Shown here in pieces: positions 27,352 through 35,850 of a stretch of DNA of 47,803 nt (positions within the stretch are counted from its first letter, which is position 1; every line of letters starts with the position of its first letter). Source of the DNA: Bacteroidales bacterium (GTDB taxonomy: Bacteria; Bacteroidota; Bacteroidia; Bacteroidales; Prolixibacteraceae); contig JAITWJ010000058.1 of assembly GCA_031285325.1 (NCBI GenBank), positions 1 through 47,803 on the forward strand, written 5' to 3'. Below the pieces are notes generated by a model. The model saw only the letters and a list, made by a program, of their open reading frames with translations. It ran no database searches and had not been told where the DNA came from. A program made the position numbers and the translations under genes.

Positions 27352-27492
27352 TAAGAAACTACTCTGAAATTTAAAATAGTTTCTTAAAATATTTTTGGGA
27401 TATTATTTAAAATCATTTATTAAAATCTAAAGTATAACTGTCAAGTTTCTGATTTATTTTTTGAATTTTAAATAATAAAAAAAATAAATTAT

Positions 27493-27500
27493 TATATTTG
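27493..27500 (+). promoter_or_regulatory. Candidate -7 box (TATATTTG) for tRNA-His
   Basis: TATATTTG fits TAnnTTTG and ends 17 bp before the first base of the tRNA, a sensible distance. No good -33 TTTG at standard spacing is seen. Confidence 0.5.
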
Positions 27501-27517
27501 CAGTCGAAAAATAATAT

Positions 27518-27592
27518 GGTGGTTGTAGCTCAGTAGGTTAGAGCATTGGATTGTGGTTCCAAGGGTCGTGGGTTCGAGTCCCATCTACCACC
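27518..27592 (+). tRNA. tRNA-His (anticodon GTG)
   Basis: The full cloverleaf can be folded: extra G at position -1 facing C73, the histidine identity pair (27518 with 27592); acceptor stem GTGGTTG with CTACCAC (one T-T mismatch); D-arm GCTCAGTAGGTTAGAGC; anticodon stem TTGGA/TCCAA with loop TTGTGGT, anticodon GTG at 27553-27555; T-arm GTGGG-TTCGAGT-CCCAT. CCA is not encoded. It stands alone and is followed by an intrinsic terminator. Confidence 0.96.
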
Positions 27593-27598
27593 CTTTTT

Positions 27599-27629
27599 AA
27601 AAATCCTGAAATTTCTCAGGATTTTTTTT
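27599..27629 (+). terminator. Intrinsic terminator after tRNA-His
   Basis: AAAATCCTGA pairs with TCAGGATTTT around AATTTC, followed by a run of T. It sits 7 bp after the tRNA 3' end. Confidence 0.85.
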
Positions 27630-27761
27630 GCTGTTTATACTGATAGTTAAAATTAGTGGCATATATTTTGTTAAAAGTTTTGACTGTAATTATTTTAAAA
27701 ACGGCCTTGTTTTAGATGCTAAAAAATAAGGTTCTTTATTTTCTAATATTAAAAAGGTTTT

Positions 27762-27769
27762 TATTTTTG
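27762..27769 (+). promoter_or_regulatory. Candidate -7 box (TATTTTTG) for the OmpA/TPR lipoprotein gene
   Basis: TATTTTTG matches TAnnTTTG and lies 46 bp before the ATG at 27816. The -33 side is AT-rich without a distinct TTTG, so confidence is limited. Confidence 0.4.
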
Positions 27770-27815
27770 TATTCGGTTACGAATTTTAATTACTTAAAAC
27801 TAAATATTGTCTGTT

Positions 27816-29567
27816 ATGAGAAAAATAAACTTAAAATCTATTGTTTACTTGTTAGTCTTGTCGATGTTTTTACCAGGATGTGCCGGTCTGAAAAAAATGA
27901 AGAAGAATGCAGATAAAATTCAATTCAAGACAACACCTGAAGTACTTGAAGCCCATGCCAATAAGGTGGATTTAGCCATTGATGGTATATTCCCTGCAAA
28001 TTATTTTAACAAGAAGGCAGTATTGGTTGTAACCCCTTCGTTAAAGTACGAAGGAGGAGAAACAAAATATGCACCTATAACCGTTCAGGGAGAAAAAGTC
28101 CAGGCAAACAATAGGGTAATCAGTTATGCTGCTGGCGGAAACTTCAGCTATAAAAATGCAACAGATTACATAAATGCTATGAGTAAATCAGGGTTGTATG
28201 TGAATATTACCGCCTCAAAAGGCAAAAAAAATCTTGACTTTAATCCGATTAAGATTGCCGATGGAGTTATCGCAACCAGTCAGATGGTAGAAAACATGCC
28301 AAAAGCGATTATTGGCGTACAACGCGAACCCAATACCACAGGCAAGTATGATCCAAATATTGACGCTTTCCAAAGAATTGTTCCCGATGAGATGGTTGCC
28401 GATATTCATTATCTCATTAACCGATCAAATATTCGTTCCGAAGAAACTACTGCTACCGATGTAAAAGATTTTGAAACATACACAAGGAAAGCTAATGAAG
28501 ATGAAAAAATAAATCTGAAACAGATTGAAGTTTCAGCTTATGCTTCGCCCGACGGGACAATCGATTTTAATACAGAACTGGCTGCTGAAAGAAAAAATAC
28601 TTCATCGGCATACCTTGCACAGAGATTAAAAGAGGCTGGTGTTAACATAGAATTGAAAACTAAATATACGCCTGAAGACTGGGAGGGATTCAAAGAAGTT
28701 ATGGAAAGCTCGAACATAAGAGATAAAGAATTAATTCTAAGAGTGCTTTCTATGTATAACGACCCTGAAGTTCGTGAACGTGAAATTCGCAACTTGGCTG
28801 AAACATTTACTGCTGTGGCCGAAGAAATACTTCCGCAACTACGAAGGGCAAAAATGGTAACCAGCGCCGATTTTATCGGAAAATCAGATGAAGAACTCAA
28901 GGCGCTTGCGAAATCAAATCCGGCATCGTTAAATCCGGCTGAGTTGTTGTATGCAGCTACTTTATTTGAAGATTTAAACGAACAGTTATCTATATATAAT
29001 TCTTTTATCAGAGTTTACCCAAATGACTGGAGAGGGCATAATAATGCCGGTTATGTAATGGTAAAACAGAAAAAATATGCTGATGCAAAACCATTGTTCG
29101 GACAGGCTGAAAGATTGAAAAACAATGAACCTATTGTTAAAAATAACCTTGGAGCAGTTAACCTTTATGAAGGAAATATAGCTGTATCAGAAACTTTATT
29201 TGGAGCGGCTTCGGGAGCTGGTAGCGAAGTAAACTATAACTTGGGTATGGTAAGTATTAAAAAAGCTGAATATGACCAGGCTGTAAGATATTTCGACAGG
29301 ACTGCTGATGTAAATTCTGCTCTCGCAAAAATTATGGCTGGTGATAATAACGGTGCATTAAGAGATTTGGAAACAAATACGGCTGAAAGTGCCACAAAGG
29401 AATATCTTAAAGCTATAATAGGTGCACGTACTGCAAGGGAAAGCCTTTTAATAGAAAGTTTGCAGAAAGCTGTAAATCTTGATTCAAACTTTAAAGCTAA
29501 GGCTAAAAACGACATTGAATTCATGCGATATTTCAATAACAGCAGATTTAGTGCAATTGTAAATTAA
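27816..29567 (+). CDS. OmpA-like / TPR lipoprotein
   Basis: The ATG at 27816 (MRKINLKSIVYLL) is preferred to an upstream in-frame TTG; the product is 583 residues. Signal peptide with lipobox Cys at about residue 22 (FLPGCAGLKK). After an N-terminal beta-rich region (about 40-190) comes an OmpA-like peptidoglycan-binding segment at about 200-280: IEVSAYASPDGTIDFNTELAAERKN matches the SPDG, N and R positions of that fold. Residues about 380-580 are helical repeats of TPR type (LYAATLFEDLNEQLSIYNSFI, YVMVKQKKYADAKPLFGQAERLK). The combination suggests an outer-membrane lipoprotein that contacts peptidoglycan and partner proteins. It is a single-gene unit ended by a strong bidirectional hairpin. 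The exact role is unknown. Confidence 0.82.
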   Translation: MRKINLKSIVYLLVLSMFLPGCAGLKKMKKNADKIQFKTTPEVLEAHANKVDLAIDGIFPANYFNKKAVLVVTPSLKYEGGETKYAPITVQGEKVQANNRVISYAAGGNFSYKNATDYINAMSKSGLYVNITASKGKKNLDFNPIKIADGVIATSQMVENMPKAIIGVQREPNTTGKYDPNIDAFQRIVPDEMVADIHYLINRSNIRSEETTATDVKDFETYTRKANEDEKINLKQIEVSAYASPDGTIDFNTELAAERKNTSSAYLAQRLKEAGVNIELKTKYTPEDWEGFKEVMESSNIRDKELILRVLSMYNDPEVREREIRNLAETFTAVAEEILPQLRRAKMVTSADFIGKSDEELKALAKSNPASLNPAELLYAATLFEDLNEQLSIYNSFIRVYPNDWRGHNNAGYVMVKQKKYADAKPLFGQAERLKNNEPIVKNNLGAVNLYEGNIAVSETLFGAASGAGSEVNYNLGMVSIKKAEYDQAVRYFDRTADVNSALAKIMAGDNNGALRDLETNTAESATKEYLKAIIGARTARESLLIESLQKAVNLDSNFKAKAKNDIEFMRYFNNSRFSAIVN

Positions 29568-29593
29568 TAAATTTACTGACATTGTATTATAAC

Positions 29594-29631
29594 AAACGGG
29601 GTGATTCGCGTAAAAACGAATCACCCCGTTT
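29594..29631. terminator. Bidirectional terminator between convergent genes
   Basis: AAACGGGGTGATTCG pairs perfectly with CGAATCACCCCGTTT (15 bp) around an 8-base loop. It lies between the stop codons of the OmpA/TPR gene (+) and the TPR gene (-), so it can serve both. Confidence 0.8.
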
Positions 29632-29668
29632 ACGTTTGCACAATATCCTCTTATTAGCTTTCTTATTT

Positions 29669-31882
29669 CTAAATGAAGTATCGTAGTTGGTCAAGCATTA
29701 TAGGTACATCATCTTTATCTACGCCTTGCTCAAGCAAGTAATGCAAATCTTCTTCAAAAATATTAAAAAATTCCTGTTCGGTTAAATCAAATTTCTCAAT
29801 TGCTTTTTTATAGCAGTCAATTGCTTCTTTACGAAGTCTTAAACTCCATTTCACGTGCCCCATATTCATTAAATCGTGTTTGTTTGGCCCGTCGTCAATA
29901 AGTTTTTGAAAATATTTTTCTGCTTGTTGTTTTTTACCTGTTACGAAAGAACACCAACCAACCGGACGCCACACTTTTTTGTTCCCGGGCGACAGGTATT
30001 CTACTTTAAAATAACATTTCAGAGCTTCTTCAAATTGTTCAAGCTCAAGTAAACAATGCCCTATGGAAAGCTGTATATTCATGTTTTTGAGGTCAATCTT
30101 TTCTGCCAGCCGGTAATATTCAAGCGCTTTTGCAGGTTGTTTAAGATTGCGGTAGCAAAGGGCAATTTTTTGAAAATTCCACAATTTATTTAATTCATAT
30201 AACTCGGCTTTCATATATGAATCTAATGCACTTTGATAATCACCTAACTTTTGGTAACAAAATGCAATTTTTTGATATATTTCGCCGTTTTTTTCATTAA
30301 AAACTAAATAATTATATATCTCAATTGCTTCATCGAAATAGTTTTTACTAAAATAGTATTCGGCAATATTTCGCAGTGTTCTTGGGTTTTCTTTTAAAAT
30401 TGAACCAACAGTAATTAAGTTATGAAAATCGAAACGCCATTTGAAAATATCATCGAACCCTGATTTACGCGGATGAAGTTTATAAAACCTGTATAAATCC
30501 TGGATATATTGATTCGAAATAAATTCAGCTTTCTTGCCCGGCGAAGTAAATTCTTCATCCTTTTCTATTTCGTTGAATTGATCCATTTCAATTTTCATGC
30601 CTTGTGATATAAATTCACGGTTCTCAACAAGTAAGTTATTAATACTTAAGCAAAATGAGTATTTATCGGAATTGCATAAAACAGGTGCGCTGTTAATGGT
30701 TTTAATAAGTTGTTTTGTTATTTCATCTGAAATATCTATTGCATTTGCAATTTCGGGATTCTCTGAAAAAAATGGAATAAACCAATTCGACAGTTCATTA
30801 AAAAATGGAAATACTTTCAACATTGAAAATGAACTTATAAAAACATCGGCACCTTCCATTTGTAATTCCGAGAATTCTTCCATTTTGTTCATAAGCCCTG
30901 GGAAATCCTTGAAAATTTCTTCCCATTCCGGATTTTTGTCTTCTGAAAAACATTCTTCCATTAAACTGTCGAGATTAATTTTATCTTTCAGGGTAGGACT
31001 TATTTTTATCATTTCAGGGATAATTTCATCTTGAATCTTTTTCTGTATCTTCTCGGTTTCCCTGCTTTTTATAAATTGAAAAATAATGTGTTCAAGATCT
31101 CTTTTGAAGTTGTGAGTTTCGCTTAGAATTTTTAACCTTCCGTTAATAACCGGATAAAAATTAATTCGTTTGTCGTACTTGAAAAGATTTATAAGCAAGG
31201 CAGCCATTGCTCTCTGACTGATTTGTTTTTCGTCAGAATCGTATAAATCGAAAAGTATGCTAAATTTTTCAGTATGGAAATAACGCTGTAAACTTAGCAT
31301 AAGTGCCGAAATCATGAGCGATTTATATGGAATCGCAATTAATGGGCTTGCAAAAAATTTAACTAAAAAATCGATTTCTTCCATATTAAGTTCATCACGA
31401 AACCAGATATGATAAAACAAATCAATCTGTTTTTTGTAGTTAAGCATTGACATGTTTTGCATAATGAGTCCGTCATTTTCACTTGATGGTTTTAATTCAC
31501 GATCTACGTAATAATCTTCAAGTTCTGAAAATAACTTTTCTAAACTTGTATGAAATTTGTTATTATATCCTCTCTTTTTTTCATATTCCATAGAGGAGGA
31601 AAATTTAATACGCAGTGTTTCATATATTTTATCTACCAGTTGAAAAACGGAAACAATGAGTTTCAAATAAATTTTCTGCCGTTCAGGATCATGAATTCCT
31701 TCTACCGTGTATTTCAGCATGTAACGATAAGTTTCTTCCTGTATTCGGTATTCGTCGTTAAAGGCATTTAAGCCATTCTCGTGTATAAGTTTTTCAATAC
31801 TGTCGAAAGCAGGCTTCAGTTTCCGTAACGCTAAGTTCGTACAAATTTCGCTGTACCTGTTTTTAATTTCAATTTCTGTCAT
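29669..31882 (-). CDS. Large TPR-repeat protein of unknown function
   Basis: The start at 31882 (MTEIEIKNRYSE) is more natural than the Met 12 codons earlier; the product is 737 residues. There is no signal peptide and no membrane segment, so it is probably cytoplasmic. The N-terminal about 480 residues are helical with many charged residues and no known family that I can name. Residues about 490-700 hold at least five TPR motifs, for example NYFDEAIEIYNYLVFNEKNG, GDYQSALDSYMKAEL, KQPAKALEYYRLAEKIDLKN, EQFEEALKCYFKVEYLSPGN and KQQAEKYFQKLIDDGPNK. TPR arrays bind proteins; no partner is suggested by the neighbours. Its start lies 109 bp downstream of the DUF4294 gene stop on the same strand, so co-transcription is possible. 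Confidence 0.75.
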   Translation of the reverse strand: MTEIEIKNRYSEICTNLALRKLKPAFDSIEKLIHENGLNAFNDEYRIQEETYRYMLKYTVEGIHDPERQKIYLKLIVSVFQLVDKIYETLRIKFSSSMEYEKKRGYNNKFHTSLEKLFSELEDYYVDRELKPSSENDGLIMQNMSMLNYKKQIDLFYHIWFRDELNMEEIDFLVKFFASPLIAIPYKSLMISALMLSLQRYFHTEKFSILFDLYDSDEKQISQRAMAALLINLFKYDKRINFYPVINGRLKILSETHNFKRDLEHIIFQFIKSRETEKIQKKIQDEIIPEMIKISPTLKDKINLDSLMEECFSEDKNPEWEEIFKDFPGLMNKMEEFSELQMEGADVFISSFSMLKVFPFFNELSNWFIPFFSENPEIANAIDISDEITKQLIKTINSAPVLCNSDKYSFCLSINNLLVENREFISQGMKIEMDQFNEIEKDEEFTSPGKKAEFISNQYIQDLYRFYKLHPRKSGFDDIFKWRFDFHNLITVGSILKENPRTLRNIAEYYFSKNYFDEAIEIYNYLVFNEKNGEIYQKIAFCYQKLGDYQSALDSYMKAELYELNKLWNFQKIALCYRNLKQPAKALEYYRLAEKIDLKNMNIQLSIGHCLLELEQFEEALKCYFKVEYLSPGNKKVWRPVGWCSFVTGKKQQAEKYFQKLIDDGPNKHDLMNMGHVKWSLRLRKEAIDCYKKAIEKFDLTEQEFFNIFEEDLHYLLEQGVDKDDVPIMLDQLRYFI

Positions 31883-31991
31883 TACTAAAACGTTGCTTTT
31901 AAAATAAATATCATACAAAAATTTAGCCAGCTATTCTTCATAGTTAAATTATTTTTGCCAATACTGAAAATACGATAAGATTTTTTTTAAT

Positions 31992-32573
31992 TTAGTAATA
32001 TCCTAACTCAATTAGAGTTACCACTTCTTCAAGGATTTGATCCTCACCCATAGGATCGTAACCGGCCTTGAGATTATTTTTAAAAAGCCTGGCAATTCCT
32101 TGCCATAAAACGGCGTTGAATTCTCCTCTGAAATTGGAAATAATACTGTATGGAGTACGTTCTGTTTCACGGTTTATAAGTTTTAACAGAATCCGCCCAT
32201 CAGAAATGTACCAATTTTTTAGTTCTTCCTTGTGCTTGTCAAACAATTCTTTTTCAAGGCCTTTCATTAGTTTTCGCCTGTCGCGCTGATCATTTAATGC
32301 ATAATACTGAGGCTCATATTTTTTGAGTAATTCACGCGCTTCAATAGCCAGTGGGTAAACTTTTTTTACTTTAGCCACATATTTTGAATATTTACGTTCT
32401 TCTCGTTTTGACCTGTTTTTTTGCACAATAGTTACCTCTTCAAGTTCCCGATAAACAATTGTGTCGCCATTTTCAATTATACCAATTGTATATTGTTCCG
32501 GTTTGTTTTCTTGCCCAATAGCCGTTAAAACAGGTAAAATCGAAAAAATAAGTATGTAAATTAACTGTTTCAC
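31992..32573 (-). CDS. DUF4294 family secreted protein
   Basis: A GTG start at 32573 gives 193 residues with a good signal peptide (hydrophobic IYILIFSILPVLTAIG, cleavage near GQE). Longer upstream frames have no Met that would leave a sensible signal. The mature part holds a charged coiled stretch (ELEEVTIVQKNRSKREERKYSKYVAKVKKVYPLA), then RKLMKGLEKELFDKHKEELKNW and the conserved RILLKLINRETERTPYSII and FNAVLWQGIARLF blocks that define the DUF4294 family, found almost only in Bacteroidota. It is presumably periplasmic. The biochemical function is unknown. It is divergent from the RNA methyltransferase gene, with 128 AT-rich bases between them that must hold both promoters. Confidence 0.8.
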   Translation of the reverse strand: MKQLIYILIFSILPVLTAIGQENKPEQYTIGIIENGDTIVYRELEEVTIVQKNRSKREERKYSKYVAKVKKVYPLAIEARELLKKYEPQYYALNDQRDRRKLMKGLEKELFDKHKEELKNWYISDGRILLKLINRETERTPYSIISNFRGEFNAVLWQGIARLFKNNLKAGYDPMGEDQILEEVVTLIELGYY

Positions 32574-32701
32574 TATTTTCTGTTTATTGTATAAATGTAA
32601 AACGAATATTTTTTCAATTATAGTAATAATAAATTTTATATTTAAATTTTTGACATTTCTATAAACAATGAATATCATAACAAATTCTGAAAATACCGTT
32701 T

Positions 32702-33229
32702 ATGCGAAAATTAAGAAATATTGAGTTAAACCGTTTAACGGTTGAAGAATATAAAAATACAAAAAAAAATCCAATAATAGTTGTATTGGATAATATTCGG
32801 AGTTGCAATAATATTGGTTCGGTTTTTCGGACTTCTGACGCTTTGCTGGTTGAGAAAATTTATCTTTGCGGAATTACGGCAACTCCGCCTAATGCTGAAA
32901 TTCACAAAACAGCACTCGATGCTGAAAAATCAGTGGAGTGGGGCTATTTTGAAAAAACCGAATATGCGGTAACTGAATTAAAAAATAACGGATACACGGT
33001 TTTTGCTGTTGAGCAGGTTGAAAATAGTATTTCTCTTCCTGATTTTGACCCTGCTAAATTCGAAAAAATAGCCATTGTTTTTGGCAACGAAGTAAAAGGC
33101 GTGCATCAAAAAATTATAAACATTTGTCATGGAAGTATTGAAATTCCACAATACGGCACCAAACATTCATTCAATGTTTCGGTTTGTGCAGGTATTGTTT
33201 TGTGGGATTTATTTTTGAAAATTAGATGA
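32702..33229 (+). CDS. SpoU/TrmH-family RNA 2'-O-methyltransferase
   Basis: The product has 175 residues, an ordinary size for the single-domain SPOUT methyltransferases. It shows the three SpoU motifs: NIRSCNNIGSVFRTSDA (motif 1, near residue 30), IAIVFGNEVKGV (motif 2, near 125) and IEIPQYGTKHSFNVSVCAGIVLWD (motif 3, near 147-170), which together build the knotted SAM-binding site. Members methylate ribose 2'-OH in tRNA or rRNA; the target base here cannot be assigned. There is no N-terminal RNA-binding extension. It is followed by a hairpin terminator and faces the metalloprotease gene convergently. Confidence 0.9.
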   Translation: MRKLRNIELNRLTVEEYKNTKKNPIIVVLDNIRSCNNIGSVFRTSDALLVEKIYLCGITATPPNAEIHKTALDAEKSVEWGYFEKTEYAVTELKNNGYTVFAVEQVENSISLPDFDPAKFEKIAIVFGNEVKGVHQKIINICHGSIEIPQYGTKHSFNVSVCAGIVLWDLFLKIR

Positions 33230-33314
33230 ATAAATTAATTTGTTATATCCAGAATTAATATATCTAACCAATTGTGCATTTAAAAACGTAATAACAGTGT
33301 TGTTTTTTATTAAC

Positions 33315-33346
33315 AAAGTCCTGCATATTTTAACCTGCAGGACTTT
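33315..33346. terminator. Terminator hairpin between convergent genes
   Basis: AAAGTCCTGCA pairs with TGCAGGACTTT around a 10-base loop. It lies between the stop codons of the methyltransferase (+) and the metalloprotease (-) and is probably used from both sides. Confidence 0.75.
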
Positions 33347-33375
33347 GCGCTATTCAGTAACACTAATTTACAGTA

Positions 33376-35163
33376 TCAATAAACGTACACAAATTTACTA
33401 TAAGTGCCTATATAATTACCGTTAACCGATACGGTGCACGAAACCATGTCGTAATCGAGATACGGGTCATTTGGAATATTAAATAACCCCTCGGACGAAG
33501 CAGTGTTGCTTGAAGCCGAAACAAGGCTTCCGGCGCTCCACTCGTATTTCAGGCCTGGGTATGTGCGAGGCATTAATTGAAACGAAACGTATGTACTACC
33601 TTTATATACTGCGTCGGGGCCTGTAACAGGCCCTAATGAAGGAGAAGCCACTCCTATAGATTGAGTTGCAACAACCTCGCCGTTTACTTTTGCGGTAAGC
33701 GTTCCTGAGCCCGAATTTGCCGTTGTAGTAACAATTGTCGCACTGCCGGTAGTAGATGAGAGCGATAACGGGCCGCTTACTGTCCATGTTACTGTTCCCG
33801 GAGGTGCATTATAAAGATAATAAGTTGCTTTATTTCCGTTATAGTATATTTCGGAAGTGCCGGAGATATATACCAAACTGGAACTGTTATTACTCAGGAA
33901 AGCATTTATCTCGTTTATTGAATGTTGGCAAAACCAAAGATCAGATTTTTTTGTTCCCTGACACATAAGGGAAGCTTCTGTTTGATTTCCACATTCACAT
34001 GCTGGCGGAGGACCAGAAGGCATTAAATTTAAATCAACCGCATTAAGATTATGACCTATCTCATGAGCTGTAGTTTGGTACATATCTGTACGTTCCATGC
34101 TCAATGAATATGCTTTATTATTAGGTGTGTTACCATTAATAGCACCACCCGAAAATGATGCTCCCCAAGTGCCTCCGGCAAGTGTTTTTCCGGTAAACAA
34201 ATGGGCAATATGACGGTTAACTCCTCTAAGGTTAGCATTCCAGTAGTTCCGAAAAGACTCAAGCAGAGTGCCTGGATTACTTGAAGTGTAGGGTTGGGAA
34301 CTTGTAGTATAGATATTACGAATAGTAACATAAAGGCTTATGCCAAATGTCGATTCGTAAACACCATCAGCACGATTCAGTGCCTGAAAAATACGACTTG
34401 AGCTGTTTGTTCCATTTTTCTGATAAAATTCATAGTCGGCATCGACTGCAATTTTAAGAGACCTTGTTGATACTGCCCTGGTTAAAGGCACACTTTGCAT
34501 TGTTACAGACTCACCCTGTGTAATTAAACTTTCAGCTACATCATCAGGAATTTCAAAAACATCGCTAACATAATCTGTATAACTGTCATCAGGAATAATG
34601 TCCCAATTTTTATACGCAATAAAACTGTTATCGCCTTTGTTTTGAGTATAATCGTTAGCAGGCCTTATTTCGTAATGATAATTTTCACCTAATATAATAC
34701 CTGATAAAATGTTTTCATCTATGGTAAAACGTACGGTTTTACCATCAGAAGTGAAACCTTTGTATGTGTTTACTACAAACGGTTCCGGATCTTCAAACAC
34801 ACCTTCGCCGGTAGTTATTGTTGCTTTAAAATCAGGCGCACGCAAATCGTTTAATTCCAAATCGATTATCCAATCCAACTCTTCATCAATTTGTAACCGC
34901 AAACTTCCCGCTCCACCTTTAAAATATCCTGCCAGTTCTTTTAAATCTAACGTAAAAGCAGCGTATTTGCTTAAGTGTTTGTCAAGAATTGCTTTATCGT
35001 TTTCTGTTAACGAAGCGCTTTTTATATCCGGAGTATAAACTGCTTCCTGTGAACGGGTAACAGCATTAACATCCTGTTCTGTGCTGTAGGGTTTAAGTTC
35101 CTGTTCTCTACAGCTAAAAGCTATAAAAAACAGAACAAAAAATACAGTTATTAATTTTTTCAT
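33376..35163 (-). CDS. Secreted metzincin-like zinc metalloprotease lipoprotein with Ig-like C-terminal domains
   Basis: The product has 595 residues. Lipoprotein signal with Cys at about residue 18 (FIAFSCREQELK). Residues about 40-215 look like a propeptide. A catalytic domain at about 225-420 carries TTAHEIGHNLNAVD: His367, Glu368, His371 and Asp377 match the metzincin pattern HExxHxxGxxH/D, but Asn stands at the usual Gly position. A Met-turn candidate, SLMCQG with Met400, follows, with Cys residues near it as in reprolysin-type (M12B) enzymes. The C-terminal about 170 residues form two beta-sandwich modules (TWTVSGPLSLSS and KYEWSAGSLVSASS) of PKD/Ig kind. It is preceded by two homologous small lipoprotein genes in the same direction, the nearer ending 3 bp before this ATG, so the three are co-expressed. 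Confidence 0.85.
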   Translation of the reverse strand: MKKLITVFFVLFFIAFSCREQELKPYSTEQDVNAVTRSQEAVYTPDIKSASLTENDKAILDKHLSKYAAFTLDLKELAGYFKGGAGSLRLQIDEELDWIIDLELNDLRAPDFKATITTGEGVFEDPEPFVVNTYKGFTSDGKTVRFTIDENILSGIILGENYHYEIRPANDYTQNKGDNSFIAYKNWDIIPDDSYTDYVSDVFEIPDDVAESLITQGESVTMQSVPLTRAVSTRSLKIAVDADYEFYQKNGTNSSSRIFQALNRADGVYESTFGISLYVTIRNIYTTSSQPYTSSNPGTLLESFRNYWNANLRGVNRHIAHLFTGKTLAGGTWGASFSGGAINGNTPNNKAYSLSMERTDMYQTTAHEIGHNLNAVDLNLMPSGPPPACECGNQTEASLMCQGTKKSDLWFCQHSINEINAFLSNNSSSLVYISGTSEIYYNGNKATYYLYNAPPGTVTWTVSGPLSLSSTTGSATIVTTTANSGSGTLTAKVNGEVVATQSIGVASPSLGPVTGPDAVYKGSTYVSFQLMPRTYPGLKYEWSAGSLVSASSNTASSEGLFNIPNDPYLDYDMVSCTVSVNGNYIGTYSKFVYVY

Positions 35164-35166
35164 GTT

Positions 35167-35781
35167 TTATTTATTTAATAATTCATTTAATTTATTCTCA
35201 AACTCATCAATCGGTAACTTTTTAATATACGATTTACCGACAGGTTCCGGTTCCATTGATATAATTCCGGTTGCATAACCATCCGATAATTTTACAACAG
35301 AAGGTGTACAAGAAATAGTACAGTAGTCTTCAGGTTTTTCTAACCATACACGATCCTCGTTAATTATTCCTGACGAGTATTCGGGCAAATGGATAACATG
35401 CATAATCAAGGTATCGCCTGTATTATAACTGACCATGTGATCTGATCTTTCTGATGACATAATCTGATTTTGACTGTATCCCCAAACGGTAAATATGTCA
35501 TCATTACTTGTTTTATCAAAATTTCCTTTAATGTCTTCAATAAGTTTTACACTAATACCGTACTCAATTTTATCTAAAACTACACCTTTAATAACGTAAG
35601 ATTCCTCAATGTTATAAAATTCAGGAGTGTTTTTAGCAATACGAATGCCATCCAAAAAAGGAACCACCATGCAGTCAGCTGCTATTGGAAGAATGTTTTC
35701 GGAATCTTTATGTTGCTTTTCACACCCCGTAATAAGGATACATAGCATAATTGTTGATAATATGATTTTTGTTTTTTTCAT
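35167..35781 (-). CDS. Small lipoprotein, copy proximal to the metalloprotease
   Basis: The product has 204 residues, with lipobox Cys at residue 20 (LITGCEKQHKDSEN). The mature part is mostly beta-strand: a conserved core SYVIKGVVLDKIEYGISVKL...DIKGNF...FTVWG, then GDTLIMHVIH, WLEKPEDYC and PSVVKLSDGYATG. The strand order and the spaced cysteines recall netrin-like (NTR/TIMP) OB folds, but the match is loose and I would not name the family. The gene is a tandem duplicate of the one at 35840-36448 and ends 3 bp before the metalloprotease start, so translation is coupled. The middle (about residues 98-125) differs sharply between copies while both ends are nearly identical. Role unknown; an inhibitor, chaperone or substrate of the protease is an inference from position. 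Confidence 0.75.
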   Translation of the reverse strand: MKKTKIILSTIMLCILITGCEKQHKDSENILPIAADCMVVPFLDGIRIAKNTPEFYNIEESYVIKGVVLDKIEYGISVKLIEDIKGNFDKTSNDDIFTVWGYSQNQIMSSERSDHMVSYNTGDTLIMHVIHLPEYSSGIINEDRVWLEKPEDYCTISCTPSVVKLSDGYATGIISMEPEPVGKSYIKKLPIDEFENKLNELLNK

Positions 35782-35809
35782 AATACGTAATATTAATTAT
35801 AAACTGTAT

Positions 35810-35850
35810 AAAAAATACAGTTATTAATTTTTTCATGTTTTATTTATTTA
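35810..35850 (-). pseudogene. Relic of the metalloprotease 5' end between the two lipoprotein genes
   Basis: Forty-one bases match exactly the region 35137-35177 around the metalloprotease start: the upstream TAAATAAATAAAAC, the ATG (35836 down) and the codons for MKKLITVFF. After the ninth codon the sequence departs into the leader of the downstream lipoprotein gene. It marks the breakpoint of a 673-bp tandem duplication. Confidence 0.85.
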
